From Adiantum capillus-veneris (taxonomy: Eukaryota; Streptophyta; Polypodiopsida; Polypodiales; Pteridaceae): a DNA stretch of 64,000 nt. The translations under genes were made by a program, and so were the position numbers. This document shows, piece by piece, positions 1 through 10,140 of this stretch. The notes under the pieces were generated by a model. That model had not been told where the DNA came from. It saw only the letters and a program-made list of their open reading frames with translations, and did not search any database. The stretch covers positions 4,769,045-4,833,044 of the forward strand of contig CM043959.1 in the NCBI GenBank assembly GCA_014529385.2, read 5' to 3'. Within the stretch, counting starts at the first letter, position 1, and each line of letters begins with the position of its first letter.

Positions 1-1
1 T

Positions 2-1072
2 GGACCCCCCAATCGTCCACGCGCATGTGGACTAGGGCGGGTCTCCAGTCCCTCCCATATTTTTTCCATATGCGCAAAGAAGCTCTCTATAAAGTATCGC
101 ATCAGTTATCTTCTTTTGTCAAGGCCATGCTTTCAATTGCTGCGAAGAGCTTCTTTTTCAAAGGTCATGGTTTAAATTGTTGAGAAGCACTATCATTTCA
201 CCTTTGGGCCCAATGAGATAGATAATAGTGCTCTAGACATTAAAGACCTCCCTAACATATGGACTTGGCTCCTAGTGGCTTGTGGCATGATGCAAGGTGC
301 CGATTTGAAAACAAAAAAGGGAGGGGGGGGGGGGGGACTCATTGTTTGCGCATGCGAGGACGATGGGGGGGCTCTAGCCCTTCTCTTTTTCAGATCAGCA
401 AGAAGCAAGCTAAGGGCTCTAGGCTGCTTTCAGGCGATGATAGCTCTTCAAATGCAATCACCTACACTTGCATCTTATAGGCATGTTGCAATGTTGATGC
501 TAAAGTTGTTGTATTGCTTGGGTCGACACGTATGCCAAAAATATTTGGTCGTTTTTGCTCATTTTCACAATTTAAACAAAGGGCAGTTGGAGCTCCCTCA
601 TCGTCTGCGTGCATGCGGATGATAGGGGAGTTCCAACCCTCCTTTTTTTTCAAAAATATTTGACCATTTTTTTCCATTTTCATGATTATAAACTGTCATT
701 TTTGTCCATTCTTCACCTTCTCGCCGCTCTCTCTTTTGCCCCTGTTGTCTTCAACTTGGTCATTTTCCATAATCTCCACCCATGCCGCCATCTGGTCATG
801 CTTGGAGACTGTCTTTCCGTTATAGATTGCTATTCTAGCCCCACTTGTTATGCCATTTAGCAACCCCATATTTATCGTGTCAATTTTTGCTACAAAAAAA
901 ATAGAGAAGACTTGTGAAATTTTACATAAAAACAAATTCTTTTGGGCTTGAAGTTGTTCATGTAAGTTACTTTCGAAAGAGATTATAGTAATAAAACTTT
1001 AATCATTTGCATTAAAAAAAGCGTTGGCTGAGCCCCTCATTGTTCGCGCGCGGGCGAATGATGAGGCCCTCT
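2..1072. repeat. Four copies of a short palindromic module
   Basis: Four near-palindromic segments lie at about 2-46, 336-372, 589-634 and 1031-1070. Each has a left arm ending in a CTCATCGTC-like word and a right arm beginning with GGACGATGAG-like sequence, around a GCGCATGC-like centre. At 589-634 the 22-base arms match at about 17 positions. Between the modules I see only AT-rich, T-run-containing DNA and no convincing ORF. They could be a foldback or MITE remnant, or a family of small hairpins. Similarity was judged by eye. Confidence 0.5.
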
Positions 1073-2260
1073 TCTTTTTTGCTTTGACGTCAAAAATTTG
1101 CATCATCATCATGACGCAACAGAAGGAAGGCTAATAAGAGCTCCAAGGCCTTTGCTCATCGGCTCTTTGTTCCCACCTTGATGGGCGTCTTTGTCACTGC
1201 CCTTCTCCGCTTACGTAGCCCTTGCGAGTTGCATGTCTTCCCCTGCACCTTGAGTTTGTTTCTTGCTAGACGCTCCCTTATTGCTCCAGAATGCGTGCCC
1301 CTTCTCCTTAGCAGCTCCACGACACCTTGTACAAAGGAGGGTGTCCCTGCCTTCGCTCAATATTGCTCCCCGATGGCTTCCCTTCTGCAGCACTATGAGA
1401 GCCCCCCTTTTCCTGACTGTCCCTCACAGCTGACCAAGCCCTTTTAGCACCCATTGGGTTCTCCTCTTCTCCGCTCTGGACGCGCCGCTTGAACTTCAAC
1501 CGTCCCGTGCTCTCAAATTACCCTTCCCTTTCATGGCCATCACTGTCGCTTATCTTGTCAACCCTTGACTGAGGCATCTCCTCCTTGTTCCCTCGACTTT
1601 GAAACCCCTCTCAACGTCCCTCCTAACAGTGCCCCTTCTGCTTCTTTGAATCCTCCCTCATCCCAAGGTCAGCCCCCTACTGCACATTGTGAGCTCGCTT
1701 TAGAGCTTTTTTAACCTCTAGTATCCTGATTTCTCATTCATGCAAGATGGGGGATAGCATTCAAAACCATTGGCTGCATCCAATTAGGTTGGAAAAGATT
1801 GAAAACACATGAAAAAATCTTAGGTATCCAAAGTGATATGGGTTGAGTTCCAATCCTGAGTTGCAATAGACGTACATAGAGCTGTGCATAAGCAACCGTT
1901 GCTCACATGCAAAGAATTAGATAATGCATTCAGTCACATGCAAGCAACTGCAAAACTTTAGTGACGGCTTGTTGAGCAATAGATGTAATGATGAGCAAGC
2001 TGCAAAACTTTTGCAAATTAACTTTAGGCAAGAAAATTATTTTCATGCAAATTAAGCCGCAGAAGTTGGTCTTACGCAGGACTGATCCTAGAAACTATGT
2101 TCATCCATTTATTATGCACCATAGAATCCCGCCAAAGTTGGGATTGTGCAAGACTGCAACAGTACAAACCTTCCTAAAATTTGCGAAGGTTAATCTATGA
2201 CTTATAGGACATGTCTTCTGCCCTACTTTAACAATTGTCTGTTTAAGCTGCGATCAAACA
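1073..2260. other. No gene recognised
   Basis: This stretch holds a C-rich segment (about 1140-1720) with short open frames in both strands but no family motif, followed by mixed-composition DNA. I found no splice-bounded exon, LTR end or terminal inverted repeat. Confidence 0.4.
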
Positions 2261-2269
2261 TCTTTGACA

Positions 2270-3490
2270 ATTGTTAGGAGGGAGGAATCATGCTATCTGA
2301 TGTATGTGCGTCTTGCTGCGTATTTGGTGAAATTAGGCCGTTCTCATGTGGCCGAAGGCAAGTGTTGTGAGGCGTTTGTGATAAAATCTAGAATTTGCTC
2401 TAATTGGATGTTGGTTTAGCTACATTGGTATCAAATGGTCCAATCGATCTGTGATGTGACAATGTCATCTTTTTCAAGATTTGCACAACTTGAAAAGCAT
2501 TTCATGCATGATGTATGCATGGGAAGTGCTCATTACCACAGTATCATTGGAGGATTAATGAGTGGGATTTTGTCGATCTTTATTGCTATTGACTTTCTTG
2601 ATTCTGTTTCTTAGAACTGCATTGGTATGTATGGATGCCAAATGTGGTGAATTGGCAAGGGCACGAAAAACCTCTAATAAGCTTTCAATCCATGATGAAG
2701 TCACTTGGGGTGCCCTTTGTACAACATATCACCAACATGGGCAAGCGGAGAGAGTAGTCAATCAATTCAAATAGATGAATTGTGAAGGCATCCCTTAACC
2801 TGAATCAACCTTTCTCTTGTTCACTCAAGGCATGTGCAAGCCCAGGTACAACCGATATGATAATATTATCAAAGATGAAATTGAATGGTTATGATTTTCT
2901 TGGGTATGAGCTTGGGGATATGTATGTGAAATGTGGTGCTCTTGCCAAAGCAGAAAGAAGCAATGGATGGGCATCTATCTAGAATACATGCATCACAAGC
3001 TATGCTTAAAATGGTCATCCTACACAACCACTCATCTATCAAATTAAGGAGTATCTTCTAACACATTAAACTTTCTTTCCTTTTGAAAGCCTTTGGTAGC
3101 TTAGGAGCAATTGAGGAAGGTAATAGAAAGGGCTTGAGAGTGCAAATACTAGGCTTCTCAATGCATTTGTTGATGTGTACATCAACTTTGGTGGACTTCC
3201 AAAGGTACAATATGCATTTGGTGAGCTTCCTTTTCATGGTGTGGTGCCATGGAATGAACGACTGAAGGAAATATATAATGAACATGAAAGTGGTTAGAAA
3301 GCACTCACATGTTTGAACTTTTAAAATATTAAGGCCTTTTCTTGGATGCAATGACCTATGCTAGCCTCATGAGGGCTACTGACATGGGTCATGAAGAAGG
3401 GGTTGGGTCTATAAAGATAGTCTCCTTGGAATAGCATTAGTGAATATGTATGCCAAATGTGGTGTTCTTACAAAGGCCCAACTGTGTAAG
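2270..3490 (+). pseudogene. Degenerate pentatricopeptide (PPR) repeat protein relic
   Basis: Plus-strand translation across three frames gives recognisable PPR-motif pieces. Around 2622-2775 there is MDAKCGELARARK, then DEVTWGALCTTYHQHG and an expected ...FKxMNCEGI continuation. Around 3215-3265 there is a GVVPWNERL-like piece. Around 3430-3485 there is GIALVNMYAKCGVLTKAQ. These match the plant-type P/L/S PPR pattern of NMYAKCG...A..VF followed by DVVSWN.LI.GYAQHG. PPR proteins bind organellar RNA and act in editing, splicing or stability in plastids and mitochondria; this copy cannot, because stops and frameshifts break it every few dozen codons. I see no DYW or E domain. Likely an old retro- or segmental copy. 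It is separate from the amplified PPR-derived repeats near 60-64 kb, although both come from the same superfamily. Confidence 0.7.
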
Positions 3491-4222
3491 CCATGAGAGA
3501 AAGGGAAACTCAATAAAGGGAGGCCGAATGGCAGGATGAGTAAAATGAGGGAGGTTTTGGGGGTTCTGAGGGGATTGCATGCAACTTGGCGAGAGGGTTT
3601 CAAGGTACCAGCTTCAGAATCAAGGAGGGATTGCACTAGAGAAGGCATTGTATCAGGTGCATGCAAAGGAAGCTCCGTTGGCTGACGATGCAGGGTAGTA
3701 ATTGACCAACTTTCTAGAGTGCTTTCACAATGTTGAGGAACGGAAGCATGAGGGGTCAATGGATTGGGAGTCAAGGGGAGAACCTATCTTAAAAAGAATG
3801 GTGGCCAATTAGTCATGAAGTGAAGAAGCCAAGGAGGAGGGAATCTCTTAATTGAGAGCTTGCCATAGGTAGAAAAGGGATTATGGCGGCCTTTCTTTTA
3901 CCTTTTAATAAATTTCTTTAGAAATAGCTACCTGACAATGATGTATAGGAAGTCAAAAATGTGTTTTTCTTCTCCTCCAAAGTGGAGTATGTGAGAGAGA
4001 GGGATAAAAAGAGTAGGATATTGAAGTTTTATGAGAGGTATTTCAAAGTAAGAGTGTTCTCTAAGCTATGAAGATGGAATTGTGAGTGAGTGTCTATGCA
4101 TGTCCCTTGGGTTTCATCAACATCCAAAGTCTCAAATTGAGCTTCAATGTGTGGCAGTAAAAAATGTGATGGATCTACATGTTTTATGTATTTGGTGGAT
4201 AGATGACTTGGACAATGGATTA
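3491..4222. other. No gene recognised; left flank of the copia element
   Basis: Mixed DNA following the PPR relic. The longest open frame, on the minus strand at 3409-3774, has no family motif and biased composition, so I do not call it a gene. The bases just before 4223 (GATTA) resemble the AATTA just after 9427, an imperfect 5-base target duplication for the copia element. Confidence 0.4.
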
Positions 4223-4452
4223 TGTTACCATATACATGCATGTGGTAGTGATGTGTGTGAACACAATAGGACCACCGGAGCATTTTTCCCCTCTTTAGGA
4301 GGTTTTTCCCCCGTGCATTGTATACACGCTCATCACTCTAGGGCTATCTATCTTTCCATTGCACACTAAGTAATACACTCTCAATTGTGTGCCTTGAGTT
4401 TCCTTCATCTTCTCCAAGCTTTGTGCGTTTCTCTGCAAACCTAATTTCAACA
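4223..4452 (+). repeat. 5' LTR of the copia element
   Basis: Starts TGTTACCATATACATG and ends CTAATTTCAACA, followed after two bases by the primer-binding site. It aligns with 9201-9427 throughout, for example the shared words TTTAGGAGGTTTTT and CACTAAGTAATACACTCTCA. The 5' copy has an extra CATG near its start. Confidence 0.9.
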
Positions 4453-4454
4453 AT

Positions 4455-4470
4455 TGGTATCAAAGCAGGT
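4455..4470 (+). promoter_or_regulatory. Primer-binding site of the copia element
   Basis: TGGTATCAAAGCAGGT matches the plant initiator-methionine tRNA complement (TGGTATCAGAGC...) with one change. It lies two bases after the 5' LTR, the expected place for minus-strand priming. Confidence 0.85.
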
Positions 4471-4814
4471 TGCATCCTCCCGGGCTTAGTCGCCACCAGC
4501 TCCAACACACGCCTGCTCACTTTCTTCGATTTCAGTGAGCTTTGGCGAGCATTTGCAAGTCGACCAAAATTTTGGGGGGGCACGTAGAGCTCAATATGCT
4601 TAGATTTCTGATTTGAGATCATTTCGGCCTCCGTTTCCACTACAGGCAGTGTTGCATAAGCTATTTCATCATTTTGAGTAGAATTTCTATCAGTGCTGTT
4701 TTTTGCATAAGAGGTGCCTTTCAGTCTTCTATGGTTTGTGCTATATAGCACGTGTTGTTCCCGCTTTGTTTATCCTCTTTTCAGGCAGTTTTCACATCAG
4801 GTGCAGTATTTACC

Positions 4815-5900
4815 ATGGCTAACAACAACACAAATGTGCTCAAGATGTTTGTCGCTGAGGAAATATTGGATGGGGACAATTACCCTATGTGGGCTTACAT
4901 GATGCAACACGTTCTTGTGTCAAAGGGTGTTTGGAGTATTGTGCAGGGCATTGATGTACGTGCTGGTTCTAAGGATGTAGGCAATGTTGAGGATGTTGCA
5001 AGTCTTGCTGCACGGATTGCTAATGTAAGTGTTGTTTTGCCTATGGCAAAAAAACCTCGTTGGGATGTAAAGGATGCGTAGGCTCATGCATTGATTGCAT
5101 TCTCTATGAAGCGCACCATTACTTTTCACATTCGTTCATCGAAATTTGCAAAACACGCTTGGGATATTTAGGCTGGTCTTTATGCAAGCCGCAATGAGGT
5201 AAAAATTGCTTTGCTGCGTAAAGAGAAAAAATTGAAGATTATGCATGAGGAAGATGATATGGACACTTTCCTTGCTGGTGTCAAGGATATAAATGAGCGA
5301 CTTATTTCTGTAGGTGAAGTCATTTCAGACAGTTCCCTTGTAGACTGTCCTTGATGCCTTGCCAGATTCTGACCAGACTTTTGCTAGTACTTGGAGACTT
5401 ATGACCGAAGGAAATCCTGAAGTTGTCAAGTTTGATGCATTATACACATCGTTGTTGCAAGAGTCACTTTCCAGAAAGAACAGGACTAGACAACATGCAG
5501 TTGAACAGGCTCCTATTGCTTCTCAAAGAAAGGGTGGTAACAACAATGCATCCACTTCTTATGGTTCTGCTGTGAGTGGCAAAACTTCTGTTCCCAATTC
5601 TTATGCTGGTAGCACTTCATTTGGCAATTTTGGTGATAAAGGCAAAAAGGAAATGTATTGCCATTATTGTAAAGCTAACGATCACTTGATCAAGCAGTGT
5701 CCTAAGTTGAAGTCCAAAGAGGCTAAGAAGAAAGAGGGTAATTCCACTGCAAATGCTGGTTCCACTACAAATGAAGCCATTGTTGAGTCTTCTGTGAAAG
5801 GAGACTGTGATGTTGATGTTGATGCAGAATGGGCTTTTAGTGCAGAGTGCAATTACAATCCTTCTATCCATGATGCATGCATGCCAGTTACTGTAGATTC
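4815..5900 (+). pseudogene. gag: Copia gag (capsid and zinc knuckle), broken
   Basis: The ATG at 4815 opens a frame beginning MANNNTNVLKMFVAEEILDG, followed by DNYPMWAYMM, the usual copia gag start (a UBN2/DUF4219-like region). The CCHC knuckle C-H-Y-C...H...C sits near 5659-5700 (CHYCKANDHLIKQCP) and would bind the genomic RNA in virus-like particles. In-frame TAG codons at 5079 and 5169 both sit where the reading expects Gln, and a one-base frameshift near 5340 moves the C-terminal half into a second frame (5359 onward). The frame then runs into protease. Not functional. Confidence 0.85.
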
Positions 5901-6290
5901 ACATGTGTGGTATTTTGACAGTGGTGCTACAAAACACATTACCTCACATCATGAATTGTTCACCTTTCTCGAGTATTTCGCTCTCATGGGAATTCAGTCA
6001 CTTGTGCCAACAATGCCTCTAATTATTTGGTTCAAGGAGTTGGAAAGACTGTGCTTACTACTGCAAATGGCAGTTCTTTCACACTTGTTGATGAACTTTA
6101 TGTACCTGGGATCAAGAAGAATCTTTTGTCTGTATCTACACTTGCTAGACTTGGACTTGTAGTCAAATTTGTGGATGACAGATGTACAGTTCATGATCTT
6201 AGTTTTGGTGACGAAATTGTTGCATTTGGCCTTTTGTGCTATGGGCTATATAAGCTCACTTTGTATAACAAGTGTGGACAAAAATTTTGC
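5885..6290 (+). pseudogene. Copia aspartic protease, frameshifted
   Basis: WYFDSGATKHIT near 5907-5942 is the copia protease active-site region, with Asp-Ser-Gly as the catalytic triad. The rest of the domain (…LYVPGIKKNLLSVSTLARLG…) continues in another frame from about 5985, so a frameshift divides the enzyme. In the family it cleaves the gag-pol polyprotein inside the particle. A second shift near 6270 separates it from the GAG-pre-integrase segment. Confidence 0.8.
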
Positions 6291-7170
6291 AAATATAGTT
6301 GCAGAATCAAGGGCTGTTTCAGATGAAAAATTGTGGCATGCACGTTATGGGAATTTGAATTTTACCAGCTTATTGCGTTTGCAAAAATCTGATATGGTTG
6401 CTTCTTTGCCGCCTCTTGAAGCACCTGTCAAACATGTTTGTGAAGGATGTATTTTGGATAGGATGCAACGTTCGAAGTTTCTAAAGGATGGTTCAATTAG
6501 GGCCACATGCAGGTTGCAGCCTGTGCATACTGATGTTTGTGGACCCATGCAAACTCCTTCCTTGGGCAATTATCTTTACTTCATGACGTTCATTGATGAT
6601 TACTCCACGCATGCATGGGTATTTCCGCTTCAAGAAAAGTCCAAAGCCTTTATGTGCTTCAAACAATTTCCGCTTAAAGAAAAGTCCAAAGTTTTTATGT
6701 GCTTCAAACAATTTCTCGCTATGGCTGAAAATGTCTCAAAATGTACTATGGGCACCCTCCATTCTGATCGAGGGGGGGAGTATATGTCTTAAGAATTCAA
6801 TACATTTTTTGGCTAGTCGTGGGATAAAACACCAATGTACAGTGCCTTATACGCATTAGCAAAATGGTGTTGCTGAGAGAAAAAACAGGTCATTTACAGA
6901 AATGACACGATGTATGGTCGAAAGTCAAGCTTTGCCGCATTCTTTTTGGCTTGAGGCCATCATGTGTGCCACTTATGTACTTAACAGGTGTCCTACAAAA
7001 GCTTTGCAGTCTATTACTCCATATGAAGCATGTCATGATAGAAAGCCTTCTATTGAGCACATGCGTGTTTTTGGTTGTTTGGCATATGCTTTGGTGCCAC
7101 AAACACAGCGCAAAAACTGGATGATAAGGTTGTCAATGTATTTTTGTTGGTTATAGTGTTGAAAGCAAAG
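6290..7170 (+). pseudogene. Copia integrase, broken, with a 45-base internal duplication
   Basis: The GAG-pre-integrase zinc region reads LWHARYGNLN...CEGCILDRM. The catalytic core follows, with HTDVCGPMQTPSLGNYLYF near 6525-6580, then FIDDYSTHAWVF, then HSDRGGEYMS near 6760-6790, which carries the second catalytic Asp of the DDE triad. Stops at 6790 (TAA) and 6857 (TAG) both replace expected Gln codons, the latter in the normally invariant QQNGVAERK stretch. A 15-residue segment (FPLQEKSKAFMCFKQ) is tandemly duplicated at 6622-6666 and 6667-6711. Family role: inserts cDNA into host DNA. This copy is inactive. Confidence 0.85.
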
Positions 7171-7590
7171 GTTACAGGTTGTATCATCCGCAAACAAAGT
7201 GTATTCTGGTTTCACAGGATGTAGTGTTTGTGGAAGATTCTGTTCAGTCCTTGTTGTCATATACTAGAGACAGTAATGTAAGCTCACAGGAAATTTATGA
7301 CACTTTGTTACCTCTTTTAAGTGGTGGAATTTTGAATGTAAATTCCAATGAGGCAAATGTACAGCCTATGGGGGTTTTCAAAAATGTTACAGATTAGCCT
7401 ATTATTTATGCAGATGTACATGACGTACTTGATAAGGAAAGGGCTGAAAATGAGCAGGCTAGAGGTTTGCCAAAATGGCTGGTGCATACATTGCATGACA
7501 ATAAATTGGATGCACCTTTGTCTAGTCGTAATCTCGCGATGCATCTTATGCATCGAATTGTTATGCTTTGGCTGTGTCTAGCTTACATGA
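7171..7590 (+). pseudogene. Copia linker between integrase and reverse transcriptase
   Basis: Contains the usual chromo-like KGYRLYHPQTKCILVSQDVVF segment at about 7165-7230, which is typical of the integrase C-terminus and linker in copia polyproteins, then a low-conservation linker. A TAG at 7395 sits where Gln is plausible, and the frame shifts near 7550 before the reverse transcriptase. Confidence 0.7.
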
Positions 7591-8325
7591 TGTTGAGGAA
7601 CCTCTATCTTTTGATGAAGCACAGAATTCAAAAAATTGGATGGCTGCCATGCAATCAGAATATGATGCACTTATAGAAAATGACATATGGACTTTATGTG
7701 ATTTGCCTCCTGGAAAAAAGTCCATTGTGACAAGTTGAAATGCAAGACAAATGGTGAGATCAATCTCCATAAGGCTCGACTTGTTGCAAAGGGTTATTCA
7801 CAACAACCAGGCACAGATTATGAAGAGACCTTTTCTCCCACTTGTTGTATGACTACTGTGCATTTTCTATGTGCATTGGTAGCCCATTTTTGTTGGGATG
7901 TACATCAATCAGACATTGTTACTGCTTTCTTGAATGGTGACATATTCGAGGAAGTTTATGTAACGGAACCTCACGGTATTGTCAACAAAGGAGAAGAGGA
8001 CAAAGTGTGCAAATTTAAGAAGGCTTTGTATGGGTTGAAGCAATCTCCTTGTGCTTGGTATGAGAAAGCTGACACTTGTTTGGTCAAACGAGGCTTTTGT
8101 AACAGTCCAACAGAAAGCACATTGTATGTAAAGCGTGAGGGTGATGTACTTCTCATTGTGGTTCTTTATGTAGATGATTTGCTAATCATTGGACCAAATG
8201 AGAGACCTATTACTGTATTTAAGGCTGATTTGAATGCTACTTGCAAGATGAAAGATTTGGGGCTATTGCATCATTACTTGGGCATATAGTTTAAGCAGTG
8301 TGATGGCGGTATTTCCTTGTGTTAG
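7590..8325 (+). pseudogene. Copia reverse transcriptase, broken
   Basis: The long frame 7735-8289 carries KARLVAKGYSQQPGTDYEETFSP-type RT motifs, then DIVTAFLNGDIFEEVYV, LYGLKQSPCAWYEK and the catalytic LYVDDLLIIG near 8165-8195, so the YVDD box is intact. The preceding part (NWMAAMQSEYDAL-like) lies in another frame around 7630-7680. The domain ends at LGI followed by TAG at 8287 where the family has Gln, and a further TAG at 8323 again replaces Gln. Family role: copies element RNA to cDNA in the cytoplasmic particle. Confidence 0.9.
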
Positions 8326-9135
8326 AAAAGTTACATAGAGACATTGCTATGTAAGTTTGGACTTGAGGATTGCAAACCTATTGCCACTCCCATGGAAACA
8401 TGTTTGAAGTTAAGTCTACATGATAGTGATGATCTTGCTGATGTCACTCTTTACCAAAATCTTGTTGGCTGTCTCATTTATGTATGCAACATGAGGCCAT
8501 ATGATTCAGTTTGCAATCTCACAGGTTAGCAGATTTATGCATAGCCCATGGTCTAAGCATTGACAGGCTATCAAGAGGATTTTCCACTACCTTAGTGGCA
8601 CTTTACATCTTGGCTTGTTTTATCCCAAGGGGGGATCATTGCCACCAGACTTACATGATTTTTTGGACTTAGATTGGGCTAGTTTTGACACGCGAGTGTC
8701 GACAAGAGGTTTTTGTTTCATGCTTCGCAGTTCATGTATATCATGGTTAAGCAAGAAGCAACCTACTGTGGACACTTCTAGTTGTGAGGATGAGTACGTA
8801 CAGGGAAATCTTCACAGGTACGGTTGAGTGTGTATGGCTCAGACGCCTTCTGGCTGATTTGGGTGTTGGACAAGACACTGCCAACACTATCTACACTAAC
8901 AGCCAAAGCGCATTACTAGTTGCAAGGAACTCAGTTTTTCATGCTCGCACAAAGCACATTGAGGTGCATTACCACTATGTCAGGGAGAGGCTCTCAACTG
9001 GAGAGATCAGCTTGGCTTATGTGCCAACACAGGACAACCTTGTAGATCTTTTCACAAAGGCATTGTCTCGTGAGAAGCTTGAAGCTTTTTGCAAAGCTTT
9101 GGGCTTACTCCCCTTTGTCGACTCATCATGTCCTC
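8326..9135 (+). pseudogene. Copia RNase H, broken
   Basis: The segment 8344-8529 carries CKPIATPMETCLKLS and the YQNLVGCLIY motif, the connection region. After a frameshift near 8525, 8615-8827 carries DLDWASFDTRVSTRGF and SWLSKKQPTVDTSS, and 8784-9130 carries TNSQSALLVARN, HARTKHIEVHYHYVRE and YVPTQDNLVDLFTKAL. These are the full set of copia RNase H landmarks. It is followed by about 65 bases and the polypurine tract. Confidence 0.88.
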
Positions 9136-9189
9136 AGGGCATGGCACTTCCCTTTACTCATGTGCCAGCTCTTGTTCACCGCATCACTC

Positions 9190-9200
9190 CAAGGGGAATT
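9190..9200 (+). promoter_or_regulatory. Polypurine tract of the copia element
   Basis: CAAGGGGAATT immediately precedes the 3' LTR. This is the normal plus-strand primer position. Confidence 0.75.
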
Positions 9201-9427
9201 TGTTACCATATACATGTGGTAGTGATGTGTGTGAACACACTAGGACCGTCAGGGCATTTTTTCCCTCTTTAGGAGGTTTTTTTCCCAGTGCATTGTAGAT
9301 ATGCCCATCACTCTGGGGCTATCTCTCTTTCCATTACACACTAAGTAATACACTCTCAGTTGTGTGCCTTGAGCTTCCTTCGTCTCCTCCATGCTCTGTG
9401 CATTTCTTTGCAAACCTAATGCCAACG
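9201..9427 (+). repeat. 3' LTR of the copia element
   Basis: TGTTACCATATACATGTGG... aligns along its length with 4223-4452. Its end (CTAATGCCAACG) has drifted from the CTAATTTCAACA of the 5' copy. Confidence 0.88.
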
Positions 9428-9869
9428 AATTATGGTGGTCGTGTGACTCGATTATGTGATTAGAGGTTTGCTACGTGTGGTATGATATGCATATCCTGTT
9501 GCTACTTGGAATCTAGTTTGGTCTTGAGGTTCTTGAGTTCATTTGTTAAGTTAATTTGAGACTATGGTAGGTATGTTGTTGAGTATTCTTCAAAATAAGA
9601 TGCACCATAATTAATAAAAAAGGTGCTTTTTGTAAAATTATATCTTAGGCTAATAATTAGATATGCATGAAGATACATTTCCACAAGCAAAGACATACAT
9701 ATGTTTCATTTGATTGTTTGGTGATTGAAGAAATGCACAATCTAATGTAGACTTTTCTCATGCCACACTAATATTTGAAGATATTGTTACTGTAATACGA
9801 GCATCAAAAAGCTCAAAAATAATGTTCCAATTGCAAAATCTTGAAAATGGAAGCCCTCAAATATAAAAT

Positions 9870-10140
9870 TCCCCATCTTGTGTGTGTATTCTATACACTT
9901 TGGGGCTGCACTCTCTGCGCATCGTGTCTCTGTTCTTTTGTTTCTCTGTCTTTTCAACATGGTATCAGAACATCATTTCTATTTTTTTCATAAATTTAGA
10001 GTGTTTTTGGCCTCCCACGGCTTTGTGTAATGAGTGGGCAATAAAAATCTACAATTCAGCAAAACATAAAATCATCATAACTTTTCGCTCAAAACACGGA
10101 TTTCAGTGTTTGAAGGGTCGTTCTTAAGGTTTTTGGGGCG
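9870..10140 (+). mobile_element. LTR end and primer-binding site relic of another retrotransposon
   Basis: TTTTCAACA at 9951-9959 is followed directly by TGGTATCAGAAC at 9960-9971, a near-perfect plant initiator-Met tRNA primer-binding site. Upstream TTCTATACACTTTGGGGCTGC... looks like R/U5, and the downstream DNA resembles a copia 5' leader. No coding region of this element survives in the window. Confidence 0.55.

Larger units (their letters stand above)
4223..9427 (+). mobile_element. Ty1/copia LTR retrotransposon, near full length, inactive
   Basis: A 5.2-kb element in canonical copia order: LTR, primer-binding site, gag, protease, integrase, reverse transcriptase, RNase H, polypurine tract, LTR. 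Domain order with integrase before RT identifies copia rather than gypsy. LTRs are about 230 bases, begin TGTTACCATA and end near CA. The candidate target duplication is GATTA/AATTA, one mismatch. The coding region is broken by at least seven in-frame stops and several frameshifts, so it cannot make a full polyprotein. LTR divergence (several substitutions plus small indels in 230 bases) suggests an insertion that is not recent. Confidence 0.9.

Noticed and set aside
3409-3774. 121-codon minus-strand frame
   Set aside because: It overlaps the plus-strand PPR relic in part and has no recognisable domain; probably chance.
4815-9135. Reassigned genetic code (TAG/TAA as Gln), suggested by stops at Gln positions
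   Set aside because: Frameshifts, TGA at Arg and TAA at Tyr positions also occur, and stops are confined to mobile-element relics. Decay by deamination explains them better.
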